Source of the DNA: an uncultured Clostridia bacterium
GTDB lineage: Bacteria > Bacillota > Clostridia > Oscillospirales > JAAYOS01
Assembly (NCBI GenBank): GCA_944386395.1
Contig: CALXAZ010000109.1
Coordinates: forward strand, 1-28,088
Direction of reading: 5' to 3'
DNA length: 28,088 nucleotides
The notes below the pieces were generated by a model, which worked only from the letters and a program-made list of their open reading frames with translations, was not told the DNA's origin and made no database searches. A program made the position numbers and the translations under genes. Positions 16,032 to 24,010 of the stretch are shown here, in pieces (position 1 is the first letter of the stretch; each line of letters starts with the position of its first letter).

Positions 16032-16119
16032 GCTGTATGGGGGACATGTCTTAAAAGGTGTGATTAAAAGAAAATTGTAGGGTATATCAAAAGATAGAGA
16101 GAAATTTTGGAGGAGATCA

Positions 16120-16698
16120 ATGTACTTAAACGATGGCGAGATAGTGATAAGAGATGCAACGTTTGACGATATAGGACAGCTATGCGAATGGTGGGCGGAT
16201 GGAAAGGTAATGGCTCATGCAGGGTTTCCAAATGGTTTGAATACCGACAAAGAGCTTTTGAGGAAAAAGATAGCAGGGGATTCGGATTTGACCGGAAGGC
16301 GTTTGATCCTTGAGATAAACGGGAAGCCGGTAGGAGAAATGTCTTACAGTATGACTACAGATAAGTCGGCTTTTATGAATACTCCAAATTACGACAGGAA
16401 GGATCAAAGCAATAAAGATAGCAGAATTGCTGAAATAGGTATAAAAATATGCGATTTCAGCTATCAGGAAAAGGGTTATGGAACACGTGCTCTCCGGCTG
16501 CTTATCCGGGCACTGTTCGAGCTGGGGGCAGTGAAAATAAAGCTCGATACAAATCTCAATAATAAAAGGGCTCAATACGTGTATGAAAAGATAGGTTTTA
16601 AAAAGATAAGAATAAACATAGACGCATGGAAGGACCAGCTTGGGCTGTGGCAGTCGTCAGTAGACTATGAAATGACGAAGGAAGAATTTAAAAGCTGA
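16120..16698 (+). CDS. GNAT family N-acetyltransferase
   Basis: A 192-residue cytosolic acetyltransferase of the GNAT fold, using acetyl-CoA; the substrate is unknown. It begins GEIVIRDATFDDIGQLCEWW, typical of the RimJ/aminoglycoside-acetyltransferase-like branch. The acetyl-CoA binding motif A is seen as QEKGYGTRALRLLIRALFE (Q/R-x-x-G-x-G/A variant), followed by LDTNLNNKRAQYVYEKIGFKK, the classic motif B. GGAGGAG lies close before the ATG. It is a single gene, preceded by a long leader and closed by a shared terminator with the convergent anti-sigma gene. Confidence 0.88.
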   Translation: MYLNDGEIVIRDATFDDIGQLCEWWADGKVMAHAGFPNGLNTDKELLRKKIAGDSDLTGRRLILEINGKPVGEMSYSMTTDKSAFMNTPNYDRKDQSNKDSRIAEIGIKICDFSYQEKGYGTRALRLLIRALFELGAVKIKLDTNLNNKRAQYVYEKIGFKKIRINIDAWKDQLGLWQSSVDYEMTKEEFKS

Positions 16699-16699
16699 A

Positions 16700-16733
16700 A
16701 AAAGAGGCACGGTTATTCCGTGCCTCTTTTATT
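16700..16733. terminator. bidirectional terminator between GNAT and anti-sigma genes
   Basis: A 13-bp stem AAAAGAGGCACGG/CCGTGCCTCTTTT (16700-16712 with 16718-16730), loop TTATT, has U-rich tails both ways. It begins one base after the GNAT stop codon and contains the stop codon of the anti-sigma gene. Confidence 0.9.
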
Positions 16734-17586
16734 TGTCTGTTAGTATTATAAGAACAAAACCTGAAGTGCCCGATAGCTCATATGACGGCAGACTGTTTGT
16801 GGCGTTGTCCGGAGCCTGTATGATATCAAGTTCATCGGCTATCTGTAAAAAAATATCTTCCTCTACGATAAAACATTCATAATCGCCATATATCCCTTTA
16901 TCTGAGTATTGAATAGTCTCAAGCACATCTTTTCCAGAGAGTGCTACATATTGTACCGAAGAAAACGTGTATCCCGAGATATATCCGGCAGTATTCTGCT
17001 GTGAATTGGCAGAGGCAGAAAACTGAGCAGGTTGCTGAGTGTCAGACGCGTCGGAAAAGGTTAGAACAGAATCTGCTGAAGCTTCCTTTTCCGTTACGGA
17101 AGCTGATTCTTGGGAGCCATCTGCGGGTTGTACTGAGCGGCTGTCTTTAGTGGAGCCGCTCGAGGAGGCGACAGACGGTGCACCCTGCAACAGCCTCGTT
17201 GTTTCCCCGGCGGTGTCAGTAATGCTGCTACTACTGCTGAGGGCTTGGTCGAACACCCCGTTAAAAAACATGAATGCGAAAGCGGCAGCAATTGCAGCAA
17301 GCGGGATAAGTCTGGGAAGAAATCTGGAGGCTCCTCTTTTTCTGTTCTTTTCGACACCTATTTTGTACATAACCCCATCTGAGAAACCATCAGGGGGATC
17401 TATGAGAAGCTCACCTGACGCTTCATGCAGCATAGAAAAGACTTTCATCGTCTCACGGCATTTTTCGCAGTGCTCCAAATGATCTTCAAGCTCTTTTAGC
17501 TGCGTCTCGCTAATTTCTCCATCTATCTTCAGGCTGATAAGTTCTGAAAAATACTCACAATTTCCGCTATTTCCCAAACCTTTCAC
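16729..17586 (-). CDS. zinc-finger anti-sigma factor (membrane-anchored)
   Basis: A 285-residue predicted inhibitor of the ECF sigma factor encoded just upstream. The N-terminal cytosolic zf-HC2/ZAS domain has Cys10 and the zinc motif H36-x3-C40-x2-C43 (DHLEHCEKC), which binds and holds the sigma factor. A membrane segment follows (about 93-110, LIPLAAIAAAFAFMFFNGVF). The outer part is a Ser/Thr/Gln-rich low-complexity stretch (about 115-195) and a terminal domain that I do not recognise. The GTG start overlaps the sigma stop as GTGA, implying coupled translation and balanced amounts. The gene ends inside the terminator stem. The signal that releases the sigma factor cannot be read from sequence. 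Confidence 0.9.
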   Translation of the reverse strand: MKGLGNSGNCEYFSELISLKIDGEISETQLKELEDHLEHCEKCRETMKVFSMLHEASGELLIDPPDGFSDGVMYKIGVEKNRKRGASRFLPRLIPLAAIAAAFAFMFFNGVFDQALSSSSSITDTAGETTRLLQGAPSVASSSGSTKDSRSVQPADGSQESASVTEKEASADSVLTFSDASDTQQPAQFSASANSQQNTAGYISGYTFSSVQYVALSGKDVLETIQYSDKGIYGDYECFIVEEDIFLQIADELDIIQAPDNATNSLPSYELSGTSGFVLIILTDK

Positions 17587-18188
17587 AACCTTTCGCCTTT
17601 TGAGTTTTTAGACGGGAAATCGTCAGGAATGTTCCCGTTGCGGATAAGAGCTTCTCGCAATTTTTGGCGCGCCCGGAAAATTCTGGACTTTACAGTACCA
17701 GCTTCCAACGCTGTTACCTCTGATATCTCCTCATAGCTGAGACCTTCTATTTCACGAAGAAGAAGTATTTCGCGATGTTCATTTGACAGTTTTGAGAGAG
17801 CTTGTTCGATATTTCGGGCAAGCTCACGGCGGTCGAGCTCCTTGTCAGGATCAAAGCGGGTATCAGGAATATCAACCTCGTCCTCGTCCTCATCGCGTGT
17901 TACGACAAGAGGTACGGTAGATATTTTTTTTGACTTACGGCTATAATCAATGCACAGGTTGGAAACTATTCTATAAAGCCAGGTTGAAAATTTAGAGTCC
18001 CCTTTGAAACTACCAATTGAGCGATAGACCCGTAAAAAAGCCTCTTGAGAGATATCAAATGCATCATCTGGGTTGCCGGTCATTCTGAAAGCAATTGTAT
18101 ATACTCTTTTTTCGTATATTTTTACAAGCTGCTCAAAGGCAGAGTCGTCTCCCCCCGCAGCATTTGTTATGAGTTCCGAATCTGTCAT
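17583..18188 (-). CDS. ECF-type RNA polymerase sigma factor
   Basis: A 201-residue sigma-70 family protein of the extracytoplasmic function group (SigW/RpoE-like). Region 2 is clear: EQLVKIYEKRVYTIAFRMTG, DAFDISQEAFLRVYRSIGSF and FSTWLYRIVSNLCIDYSRK, which bind core polymerase and the -10 box. An acidic linker (DEDEDEVDIPDTRFDPD) leads to region 4, LSNEHREILLLREIEGLSYE, with the helix-turn-helix ending GTVKSRIFRARQKLRE, which reads the -35 box. AGGGGGTG lies 6 bases before the ATG. It overlaps the anti-sigma gene by 4 bases and follows dus after 35 bases. Confidence 0.95.
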   Translation of the reverse strand: MTDSELITNAAGGDDSAFEQLVKIYEKRVYTIAFRMTGNPDDAFDISQEAFLRVYRSIGSFKGDSKFSTWLYRIVSNLCIDYSRKSKKISTVPLVVTRDEDEDEVDIPDTRFDPDKELDRRELARNIEQALSKLSNEHREILLLREIEGLSYEEISEVTALEAGTVKSRIFRARQKLREALIRNGNIPDDFPSKNSKGERL

Positions 18189-18223
18189 GGCAGCACCCCC
18201 TACATGCGCCTAAACAAGCGCTG

Positions 18224-19192
18224 CTATCTTAAATCTCGGCGGATCGCTTTAGTTATTTTATATATCTCCTCTGAAGTTTCGATTTTTGTAACCTTTTCCT
18301 TATAATACCCCGCATACGGTATGCCCTTTAAATACCAGGCAAAGTGTTTTCTCGCTTCAAGGCAAGCGATATGCTCACCCTTCTGCTCTACCGCAAGCTC
18401 GAACTGCCGCAGCATCATGTCGCATCTGGCGTCAATATCTGGAGGAGTAGGCTCGGGGTCCCCGTTCAGAAGGGCCTTTGCCCCGGAAAAAATCCATGGG
18501 TTACCAAAAGATGCCCTTCCAATCATTGCCGCGTCGGCTCCTGTGTAGCGGAGAATCCGGAGGACATCGTTTGGGCAGAAGATATCTCCGTTTGCTATAA
18601 CTGGAATGGTCACTGAGCGCTTTACCTCGCGGATAATGTCCCAATCTGCCCTCCCAGAGTACATCTGAGACCTGGTTCGACCATGCACGCAAATTGCGGA
18701 TACACCGCATTCTTCTGCCATCTGGGCAAACTCGACACAGTTGACAGAGCCACTGTCCCATCCTTTGCGTATTTTTATTGTTACAGGACAGGAAACACCG
18801 CGAATAACAGCTTCGATGACCTTTTGGGCTTTGTTGATGTCCTTCATAAGAGCCGAACCATCTCCACTGCTGGTAATTTTACCAACAGGGCAACCCATAT
18901 TGATATCGATGACATCCGCGCCACTGATTTCTATTGCAAGTCCTGCTCCCGTCTCCATGGATGCGGGATCAGAACCAAAGATCTGGGCCGCGCATGGGTG
19001 CTCGTTGCCACCAAGCTCAAGAAGCCTATGAGTTTTTTTGTCGCCATAGCAGAGCGCCTTGGCGCTTACCATCTCAGTATATGTGAACTCAGCTCCCAGC
19101 TCACGGCAGACTGTGCGGAATGCAAGATCGGTAACGCCGGCCATTGGAGCCAGCACAAGACGTGAACCGCCTAAGACATTGTTTTTTTTCAT
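18224..19192 (-). CDS. dus: tRNA-dihydrouridine synthase (DusB-like)
   Basis: An FMN-dependent enzyme that reduces uridine to dihydrouridine in tRNA D-loops, using NADPH. It is 322 residues, a TIM-barrel plus helical RNA-binding end. Motifs: RLVLAPMAGVTDLAFR (FMN site), AAQIFGSDP, VIDINMGCPVGKI with catalytic Cys101, VTIKIRKGWD, ICVHGRTRSQMYSG and VIANGDI. The pattern fits the DusB/Dus1 group of Firmicutes. The ATG has no obvious ribosome site, and the preceding gene stops only 3 bases earlier, so translation is probably by coupling. Confidence 0.95.
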   Translation of the reverse strand: MKKNNVLGGSRLVLAPMAGVTDLAFRTVCRELGAEFTYTEMVSAKALCYGDKKTHRLLELGGNEHPCAAQIFGSDPASMETGAGLAIEISGADVIDINMGCPVGKITSSGDGSALMKDINKAQKVIEAVIRGVSCPVTIKIRKGWDSGSVNCVEFAQMAEECGVSAICVHGRTRSQMYSGRADWDIIREVKRSVTIPVIANGDIFCPNDVLRILRYTGADAAMIGRASFGNPWIFSGAKALLNGDPEPTPPDIDARCDMMLRQFELAVEQKGEHIACLEARKHFAWYLKGIPYAGYYKEKVTKIETSEEIYKITKAIRRDLR

Positions 19193-19195
19193 AGC

Positions 19196-20005
19196 TTAGA
19201 ATTTCATTGGTGTATCTTTGTATTTGGATGCCATCCGAGCCGCAATTACACATGTGATAATAGACACTACGGCGGTGATCATCTCAACGATTACTGCAGA
19301 GGGGAGCAGACCAACATTATAAAATGCTGTCGGGAGATATGCAACAAAAAGTATACCCATCCCGGCGTAGACAAAGGATATGTGGCAGCGATGGGTTACG
19401 GCAAGCTGTATAATAGTTCCAATTGCAACAAACAGTGCGAACATTATTATCATCTCAATGCCGCGCGTAGCGATGTCGAGTGGAGTTGTTGCGAGGAGGG
19501 AGTCGAGGGATGACTGCAAAACGTCAAAATTTTCCTCTGTTGCGGAAGCCATGAATGATTCTATGCCGTTTTTATTTACATCGAAGGCAGCCATAATATA
19601 GTTGAACATTTTGACGCCTGTATCGAGCACAGCATATGTCCCCGCGCAGCCGAGTCCCAGTGCCACTCCTGTGCCAACCCCGGTATCAGCACGCATTGCC
19701 ATTCTTCCAATTGTGTAAAATCCCGCTGTAAAAAAGAGGGCGTGGATAAAGGCATAGTACAGTGCGTATAGCACCGGGTTGTCAAACAGCCAGTTTTGTA
19801 CGCCTGAGGAGAGTAGCCTTAAAATAAAATTATCAAACATGTTTAAAAGGATGGTTGAAAATCCTACATAGAGAATAATTCCAAGAAATATCGTTGAGAG
19901 GTTCATTTTGACCTTTCGGGAAAAAAATATGATTGCTCCGATTGATATGACAACAGAAAGCAGGGCGCAGACCACCATTGACGCGATGACCGAGGTTTGT
20001 ACCAT
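19196..20005 (-). CDS. YhfC-like integral membrane protein, with putative catalytic residues missing
   Basis: A 269-residue protein with seven or so hydrophobic segments. The layout (VVISIGAIIFFSRKVK, then FIHALFFTAGFYTIGRMAM, then GVALGLGCAGTYAVLD) follows the YhfC family (intramembrane metalloprotease-like, CPBP-related). In the members I recall, the second block reads FEE..R and the third GLGHGG.E. Here these acidic and histidine residues are replaced (FTAGF; GLGCAGTY), so it may be inactive or act as a sensor or carrier. GAGGAGGA lies 6 bases before the ATG, and the ATG overlaps the purD stop (TAATG). The family call is from pattern memory and is moderate. Confidence 0.65.
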   Translation of the reverse strand: MVQTSVIASMVVCALLSVVISIGAIIFFSRKVKMNLSTIFLGIILYVGFSTILLNMFDNFILRLLSSGVQNWLFDNPVLYALYYAFIHALFFTAGFYTIGRMAMRADTGVGTGVALGLGCAGTYAVLDTGVKMFNYIMAAFDVNKNGIESFMASATEENFDVLQSSLDSLLATTPLDIATRGIEMIIMFALFVAIGTIIQLAVTHRCHISFVYAGMGILFVAYLPTAFYNVGLLPSAVIVEMITAVVSIITCVIAARMASKYKDTPMKF

Positions 20006-21270
20006 TATTCGTCCTCCTCAATCGATTTGCTGCCTATGTCTCGGCGGAAATACATGTTTTCAAAGCTTATAGGCATTACTCCTGCATAAGCGTTTCTAAT
20101 GGCTTCGGCAAGCGTATTCCCAAGCGCGGTGACCCCAAGGACCCTGCCTCCAGAGGTGAAGAGCTTTCCATCGGAAAGCCGCGTCCCGGCATGGAATATT
20201 GTGGCAGTGGAGCGGTCGATGCCGCATATTTCGTGCCCCGATTTATATTTGACGGGATATCCACCACTTGCCATTACTACGCAACAGGATGCCCGCTCGT
20301 CCCATTTGATATCAAGACTGCCAAGAGTACCATCTGTCGTTGCACGCATTATCTCGAATAGATCGCTCTTCAGCCGGATGAGGAGAGCCTGGCACTCCGG
20401 GTCGCCAAAGCGAGAATTATATTCCACTACCTTTGGACCCTGTGGGGTGAGCATAAGACCAAAATATATGACGCCTTTAAAGGTGCGACCTTCGCTGTTC
20501 ATTGCATTGATAGTTGGGATAAATATCTCATTCATACAACGCTCGGCAATTTCAGGCGTATAGCATGGGACAGGAGATATGGCTCCCATACCGCCGGTGT
20601 TAGGACCGTCGTCACCGTCAAAAGCGCGCTTGTGATCCTGGGAGGATGGCATTGGGGAGATGGTCTTTCCATCGGTAAAACACAAAACTGTGACTTCCGG
20701 ACCTGTCATAAACTCCTCAATGACGACAGATGCGCCAGATTTTCCAAATAGCCCTTCATCTATCATTGAGTGGACAGCATCCTGGGCCTCTTCTACTGTC
20801 TGGCAGACGATTACTCCCTTTCCAAGAGCCAAGCCATCCGCCTTTACCACTATTGGAGCGCCTTGTCTGCGGATATACTCTATCGCAGAGGAAGAATCGG
20901 TAAATGTTTCATACTTTGCGGTGGGTATACCATACTTTTTCATCAGGTTTTTAGAAAAAACCTTGCTCGACTCGATTATCGCTGCGCTGGATGTTGGACC
21001 GAACGAGGGAATATTGAGCTTGCTTAGCCTGTCCACCATACCAAGCGCCAGGGGGTCATCTGGGGCGACTACAACATAGTCAACCTTTTCGCTCTGGGCA
21101 AGGGCACACATACCATCGAGATCTGTGGCTTTTACATCAAAGCAACGGGCAAGAGAAGCAATCCCGCCATTACCAGGAGCGCATATAATTTCATCGATAA
21201 GCGGACTCTGGCTCAGCTTCCACACAATGGCATGCTCACGTCCGCCGCTTCCTACAACCAATACTTTCAT
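20005..21270 (-). CDS. purD: phosphoribosylamine--glycine ligase (GAR synthetase)
   Basis: Second step of de novo purine synthesis: phosphoribosylamine + glycine + ATP gives GAR. It is 421 residues, ATP-grasp fold. The chosen start gives MKVLVVGSGGREHAIVWKL, the universal PurD N-terminus. A 15-codon in-frame extension upstream runs through a hairpin and is rejected. Further blocks: APDDPLALGMVDRL, PIVVKADGLALGKGVIVC, DGDDGPNTGGMGAISPVP and VVEYNSRFGDPECQ. The ribosome site AAAGGA is about 12 bases from the ATG, rather far. It is separated from purN by 212 non-coding bases and may have its own promoter. Its stop overlaps the YhfC-like start. Confidence 0.97.
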   Translation of the reverse strand: MKVLVVGSGGREHAIVWKLSQSPLIDEIICAPGNGGIASLARCFDVKATDLDGMCALAQSEKVDYVVVAPDDPLALGMVDRLSKLNIPSFGPTSSAAIIESSKVFSKNLMKKYGIPTAKYETFTDSSSAIEYIRRQGAPIVVKADGLALGKGVIVCQTVEEAQDAVHSMIDEGLFGKSGASVVIEEFMTGPEVTVLCFTDGKTISPMPSSQDHKRAFDGDDGPNTGGMGAISPVPCYTPEIAERCMNEIFIPTINAMNSEGRTFKGVIYFGLMLTPQGPKVVEYNSRFGDPECQALLIRLKSDLFEIMRATTDGTLGSLDIKWDERASCCVVMASGGYPVKYKSGHEICGIDRSTATIFHAGTRLSDGKLFTSGGRVLGVTALGNTLAEAIRNAYAGVMPISFENMYFRRDIGSKSIEEDE

Positions 21271-21292
21271 GTGAAATATATATCCTTTCAGG

Positions 21293-21320
21293 GTTTTATG
21301 TCCCGAAAAGGACATAAAAC
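21293..21320 (-). other. hairpin just upstream of purD
   Basis: GTTTTATGTCC (21293-21303) and GGACATAAAAC (21310-21320) form a perfect 11-bp stem with a 6-base loop, ending about 6 bases before the purD ribosome site on the - strand. It lacks a U-run in that direction, so it is not a standard terminator. Confidence 0.55.
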
Positions 21321-21354
21321 ATTTTAATTTTATTAGTTATTGTGTTTTCTTAGT

Positions 21355-21384
21355 AGTATAGCCAAAAGGGGCAAGATACCTCAA
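21355..21384 (-). promoter_or_regulatory. possible promoter for purD and downstream genes
   Basis: On the - strand TTGAGG (21384-21379) and TATACT (21360-21355) lie 18 bases apart, about 85 bases upstream of purD. The -35 matches four of six consensus positions and the -10 five of six. Confidence 0.4.
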
Positions 21385-21468
21385 TAACCTGCGCGCCGCA
21401 GAGCCTATCTGCCGCAGTAGCTTGCAATGTATGCTGGATGCGGCAAATCTGCGGAACGCAGGTCATTG
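21382..21468 (-). other. large three-helix hairpin between purN and purD
   Basis: Three nested helices are seen on either strand. The outer one is CAATAACCTGCG (21382-21393) with CGCAGGTCATTG (21457-21468), 12 pairs with one non-canonical. The middle one is CCGCAGA (21396-21402) with TCTGCGG (21448-21454). The inner one is GCCGCA (21411-21416) with TGCGGC (21439-21444). Its GC-rich arms stand out from the AT-rich surroundings. No U-run follows on either side. It could be a structured RNA, a palindromic repeat element or an insulator. Confidence 0.6.
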
Positions 21469-21482
21469 TGATAAGTTTTATT

Positions 21483-22112
21483 TCAATTTCCGGAAATTTC
21501 AACAGTTCTGCCATTTACATGGAGCCTACCCTCGCAGAAAAGAGAAACAGCTTCCGGAAGTATTTTCCATTCGGCCTCGCGCATAACGCGCTGCTGAAGT
21601 ACTTCCGGAGTATCTCCCGGGAGCACAGGAACTGCTTTTTGCAGAATTATTGCCCCACCATCGCACTCCTCATTTACAAAGTGAACGGTAGCGCCCGTCA
21701 GCTTTACCCCATATTCCAGAGCTGCTTGATGGACATGCAGCCCATAAAAGCCTTCGCCACTGAACGATGGGATAAGAGCCGGATGTACGTTGATAATACG
21801 GTTTTTAAAGGTTTCAGTAAATACCGGAGCAAGTATATACATAAATCCGGCAAGGACAATAAGCCCGATATCACGCTTTTTGAGTTCATCGATTATGGCA
21901 AAAGTAAATTTTTCGCGGCTTTTATGATCTTTTTTAGATACGATGCAGGTCTCTATGCCGTTTTTCTCAGCACGCCTGAGGGCATATGCGTCAGGTGAGG
22001 ATGAGAGAACAAGGGACAGATGTCCGTTATTTATTTTCCCAGCGTTTTGGGCATCTATCAGAGCCTGTAAATTGGTACCTCCGCCTGACACGAGCACAGC
22101 GATATTTACCAT
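21483..22112 (-). CDS. purN: phosphoribosylglycinamide formyltransferase
   Basis: Third step of purine synthesis: transfers the formyl group from 10-formyl-THF to GAR. It is 209 residues, with the start MVNIAVLVSGGGTNLQALID typical of PurN. The catalytic set is visible: Asn and His in INVHPALIPSF and Asp in ECDGGAIILQ. FYGLHVHQAALEYG and GATVHFVNEECDGG are the usual surrounding blocks. The ATG overlaps the end of purM by 7 bases, so the two are coupled. The next purine gene, purD, comes only after a 212-base gap. Confidence 0.96.
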   Translation of the reverse strand: MVNIAVLVSGGGTNLQALIDAQNAGKINNGHLSLVLSSSPDAYALRRAEKNGIETCIVSKKDHKSREKFTFAIIDELKKRDIGLIVLAGFMYILAPVFTETFKNRIINVHPALIPSFSGEGFYGLHVHQAALEYGVKLTGATVHFVNEECDGGAIILQKAVPVLPGDTPEVLQQRVMREAEWKILPEAVSLFCEGRLHVNGRTVEISGN

Positions 22113-23143
22113 AGCTCAATGCCCTTCTCTCCATGTACGCACTCGCCAATCAAATATGGAGTCTCGCCGGCTTCGTTGAGCGCACGGAGTGCAGCGTCCG
22201 CTTCATCGCGGTCGACAGCAATTACAAGCCCGATACCCATGTTAAACGTATTATACATATCGCGGGTAGAGATGCTGCCCGCGTTTTGAAGCATGTCGAA
22301 GATGATAGGTTTGGGGAAAGTGGCAAGTTCGATCATGGCACGCACTCCGTCAGGAAGCATGCGGGGAATATTCTCATAAAAGCCTCCGCCTGTAATATGG
22401 CTGACAGCCCTGACGGTGACCTTGGAAGCAAGCTTTGTAAGGGCACTTACATATATCTTTGTCGGGGTTAGGAGCTCCTCCCCGAGCGTCTTGCCAAGCT
22501 CGTCATAATAGGTTAAGATATTGCGGCTGTCTACATTGAACACCTTGCGGATAAGAGAAAACCCGTTTGAATGAACCCCGGAAGAGGGGAGACCAATAAG
22601 AAAGTCTCCCGGCTTAACATTGTTACCATTGATAATTTTTTTCTTATCGACCATTCCTACAGCAAAGCCGGCGACATCATATTCGTTCTCAGGATAAAAG
22701 CCGGGCATCTCTGCAGTTTCTCCGCCAATAAGCGCGCAACCAGACTGACGGCAGCCCTCGGCAATGCCGGACACTATCTGCTCGACCTTTGCAGGGACGT
22801 TTTTTCCAAGAGCGATATAGTCAAGGAAAAAAAGAGGCTTTGCTCCGCCACATGCTATGTCATTGACACACATAGCAACGCAGTCTATGCCAATGGTATC
22901 GTGTTTATCCATGAGAAAAGCTATTTTCAGCTTTGTACCCACCCCATCGGTCCCTGCAACGAATACAGGCTCGTCAATACCGGTGAGATCAGGCTGGAAA
23001 AGCCCGCCAAAGCCGCCAAGCCCCCCGATAACACCGGGAATATTTGTGCTTTCCACATGCCTCTTTATGCGCTTTACTCCCTCATATCCGGCGGTAACAT
23101 CGACGCCGGCAGCCTTGTAGGCATCGCTTCTGCTATCGTTCAA
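22106..23143 (-). CDS. purM: phosphoribosylformylglycinamidine cyclo-ligase (AIR synthetase)
   Basis: Fifth step of purine synthesis: ATP-dependent closure of FGAM to AIR. It is 345 residues, normal for PurM. Blocks: DAYKAAGVDVTAGYEGVKRI, GGFGGLFQPD, FVAGTDGVGTKLKIAF, DCVAMCVNDIACGGAKPLFF, GCALIGGETAEMPGFY, DFLIGLPSSGVHSNGFSLIR and HITGGGFYENIPRML. The start is TTG (23143-23141), supported by AGGAGA about 8 bases upstream and a natural N-terminus; no closer ATG exists. It lies 15 bases after purC and overlaps purN by 7 bases. Confidence 0.96.
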   Translation of the reverse strand: MNDSRSDAYKAAGVDVTAGYEGVKRIKRHVESTNIPGVIGGLGGFGGLFQPDLTGIDEPVFVAGTDGVGTKLKIAFLMDKHDTIGIDCVAMCVNDIACGGAKPLFFLDYIALGKNVPAKVEQIVSGIAEGCRQSGCALIGGETAEMPGFYPENEYDVAGFAVGMVDKKKIINGNNVKPGDFLIGLPSSGVHSNGFSLIRKVFNVDSRNILTYYDELGKTLGEELLTPTKIYVSALTKLASKVTVRAVSHITGGGFYENIPRMLPDGVRAMIELATFPKPIIFDMLQNAGSISTRDMYNTFNMGIGLVIAVDRDEADAALRALNEAGETPYLIGECVHGEKGIELW

Positions 23144-23158
23144 GGTGCTTCTCCTTTC

Positions 23159-23869
23159 TTATTCGCCGAGAATGCGGCGCATTATCTCGTTGTATGCGTC
23201 CTCGACCCCGCCCATGTCGCGGCGGAAACGATCCTTGTCAAGCTTTTCGTGTGTTTTTGCGTCCCAGAAACGACAGGTGTCAGGAGAAATTTCGTCGGCC
23301 AGGACGATCGTACCATCCGGAAGCTTTCCAAATTCGAGCTTAAAGTCGATAAGTTCTATGCCGAAACCAAGAAGATATTCCTTGAGAAAATCATTAACTT
23401 TAAAGGCGTAGTTTGTGATTGTTGCGATTTCCTCTTTTGTGGCAAGACCAAGAGCATAGATGTGATATTCATTTATCATGGGATCGTGGAGATCGTCATT
23501 TTTATAGCTAAATTCGAGCGATGGGGTTTTAAGAACAACACCCTCTTCAACACCGAAGCGCTTTGAGAATGAGCCGGCGGCTACATTACGGATAATGACC
23601 TCTAGAGGGACTATTGTCACGCGCTTTACCGCGGTCTCGCGGTCATTCAGCTCTTCAACAAAGTGAGTGGGGACCCCTTCCTTTTCGAGAAGCTTCATGA
23701 GATGGTTTGTAAGACGGTTATTTATAACTCCCTTGCCGGTGATAGTGCCCTTTTTAAGACCGTCGAGGGCGGTAGCGTCATCCTTGTAGGAGACGATGCA
23801 GATGTTGGGGTCATCGGTTGCAAAGACTTTTTTTGCCTTTCCTTCGTACATTTGCTCTGCCTTTACCAT
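23159..23869 (-). CDS. purC: phosphoribosylaminoimidazole-succinocarboxamide synthase (SAICAR synthetase)
   Basis: Joins aspartate to CAIR with ATP. It is 236 residues, the bacterial length. The family start KAEQMYEGKAKKVFATDDP is present, followed by KDDATALDGLKKGTI, VPLEVIIRNVAAGSFSKRFG, ELIDFKLEFGKLPDGTIVLADEISPDTCRFWD and a final MGGVEDAYNEIMRRI. AGGAGGT lies 7 bases before the ATG. It follows purE after a 141-base gap in which I see no gene and no strong hairpin. Confidence 0.97.
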   Translation of the reverse strand: MVKAEQMYEGKAKKVFATDDPNICIVSYKDDATALDGLKKGTITGKGVINNRLTNHLMKLLEKEGVPTHFVEELNDRETAVKRVTIVPLEVIIRNVAAGSFSKRFGVEEGVVLKTPSLEFSYKNDDLHDPMINEYHIYALGLATKEEIATITNYAFKVNDFLKEYLLGFGIELIDFKLEFGKLPDGTIVLADEISPDTCRFWDAKTHEKLDKDRFRRDMGGVEDAYNEIMRRILGE

Positions 23870-24010
23870 CTTGAGTACCTCCTGATATTGTTAAAATATT
23901 TAATTATTTGATACATCTTGCGGCAACTATGTCTTTTCCACAAATTACATGAGAGAAAGAGAGTGTACCGGACAGATATCGTATACCTTATGCTCTGAAA
24001 GAATAAAACG

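Noticed and set aside
21271..21315. 15-codon extension of purD
   Set aside because: It crosses the 11-bp hairpin and lacks PurD similarity; MKVLVVGSGG is the standard start.
22571..23566. 331-codon open frame on the + strand across purM and purC
   Set aside because: It is antisense to two clear purine genes; its length is a by-product of their codon composition.
23870..24010. 141-base gap between purE and purC as a hidden RNA or small gene
   Set aside because: No strong hairpin, promoter pair or open frame with a ribosome site was found.
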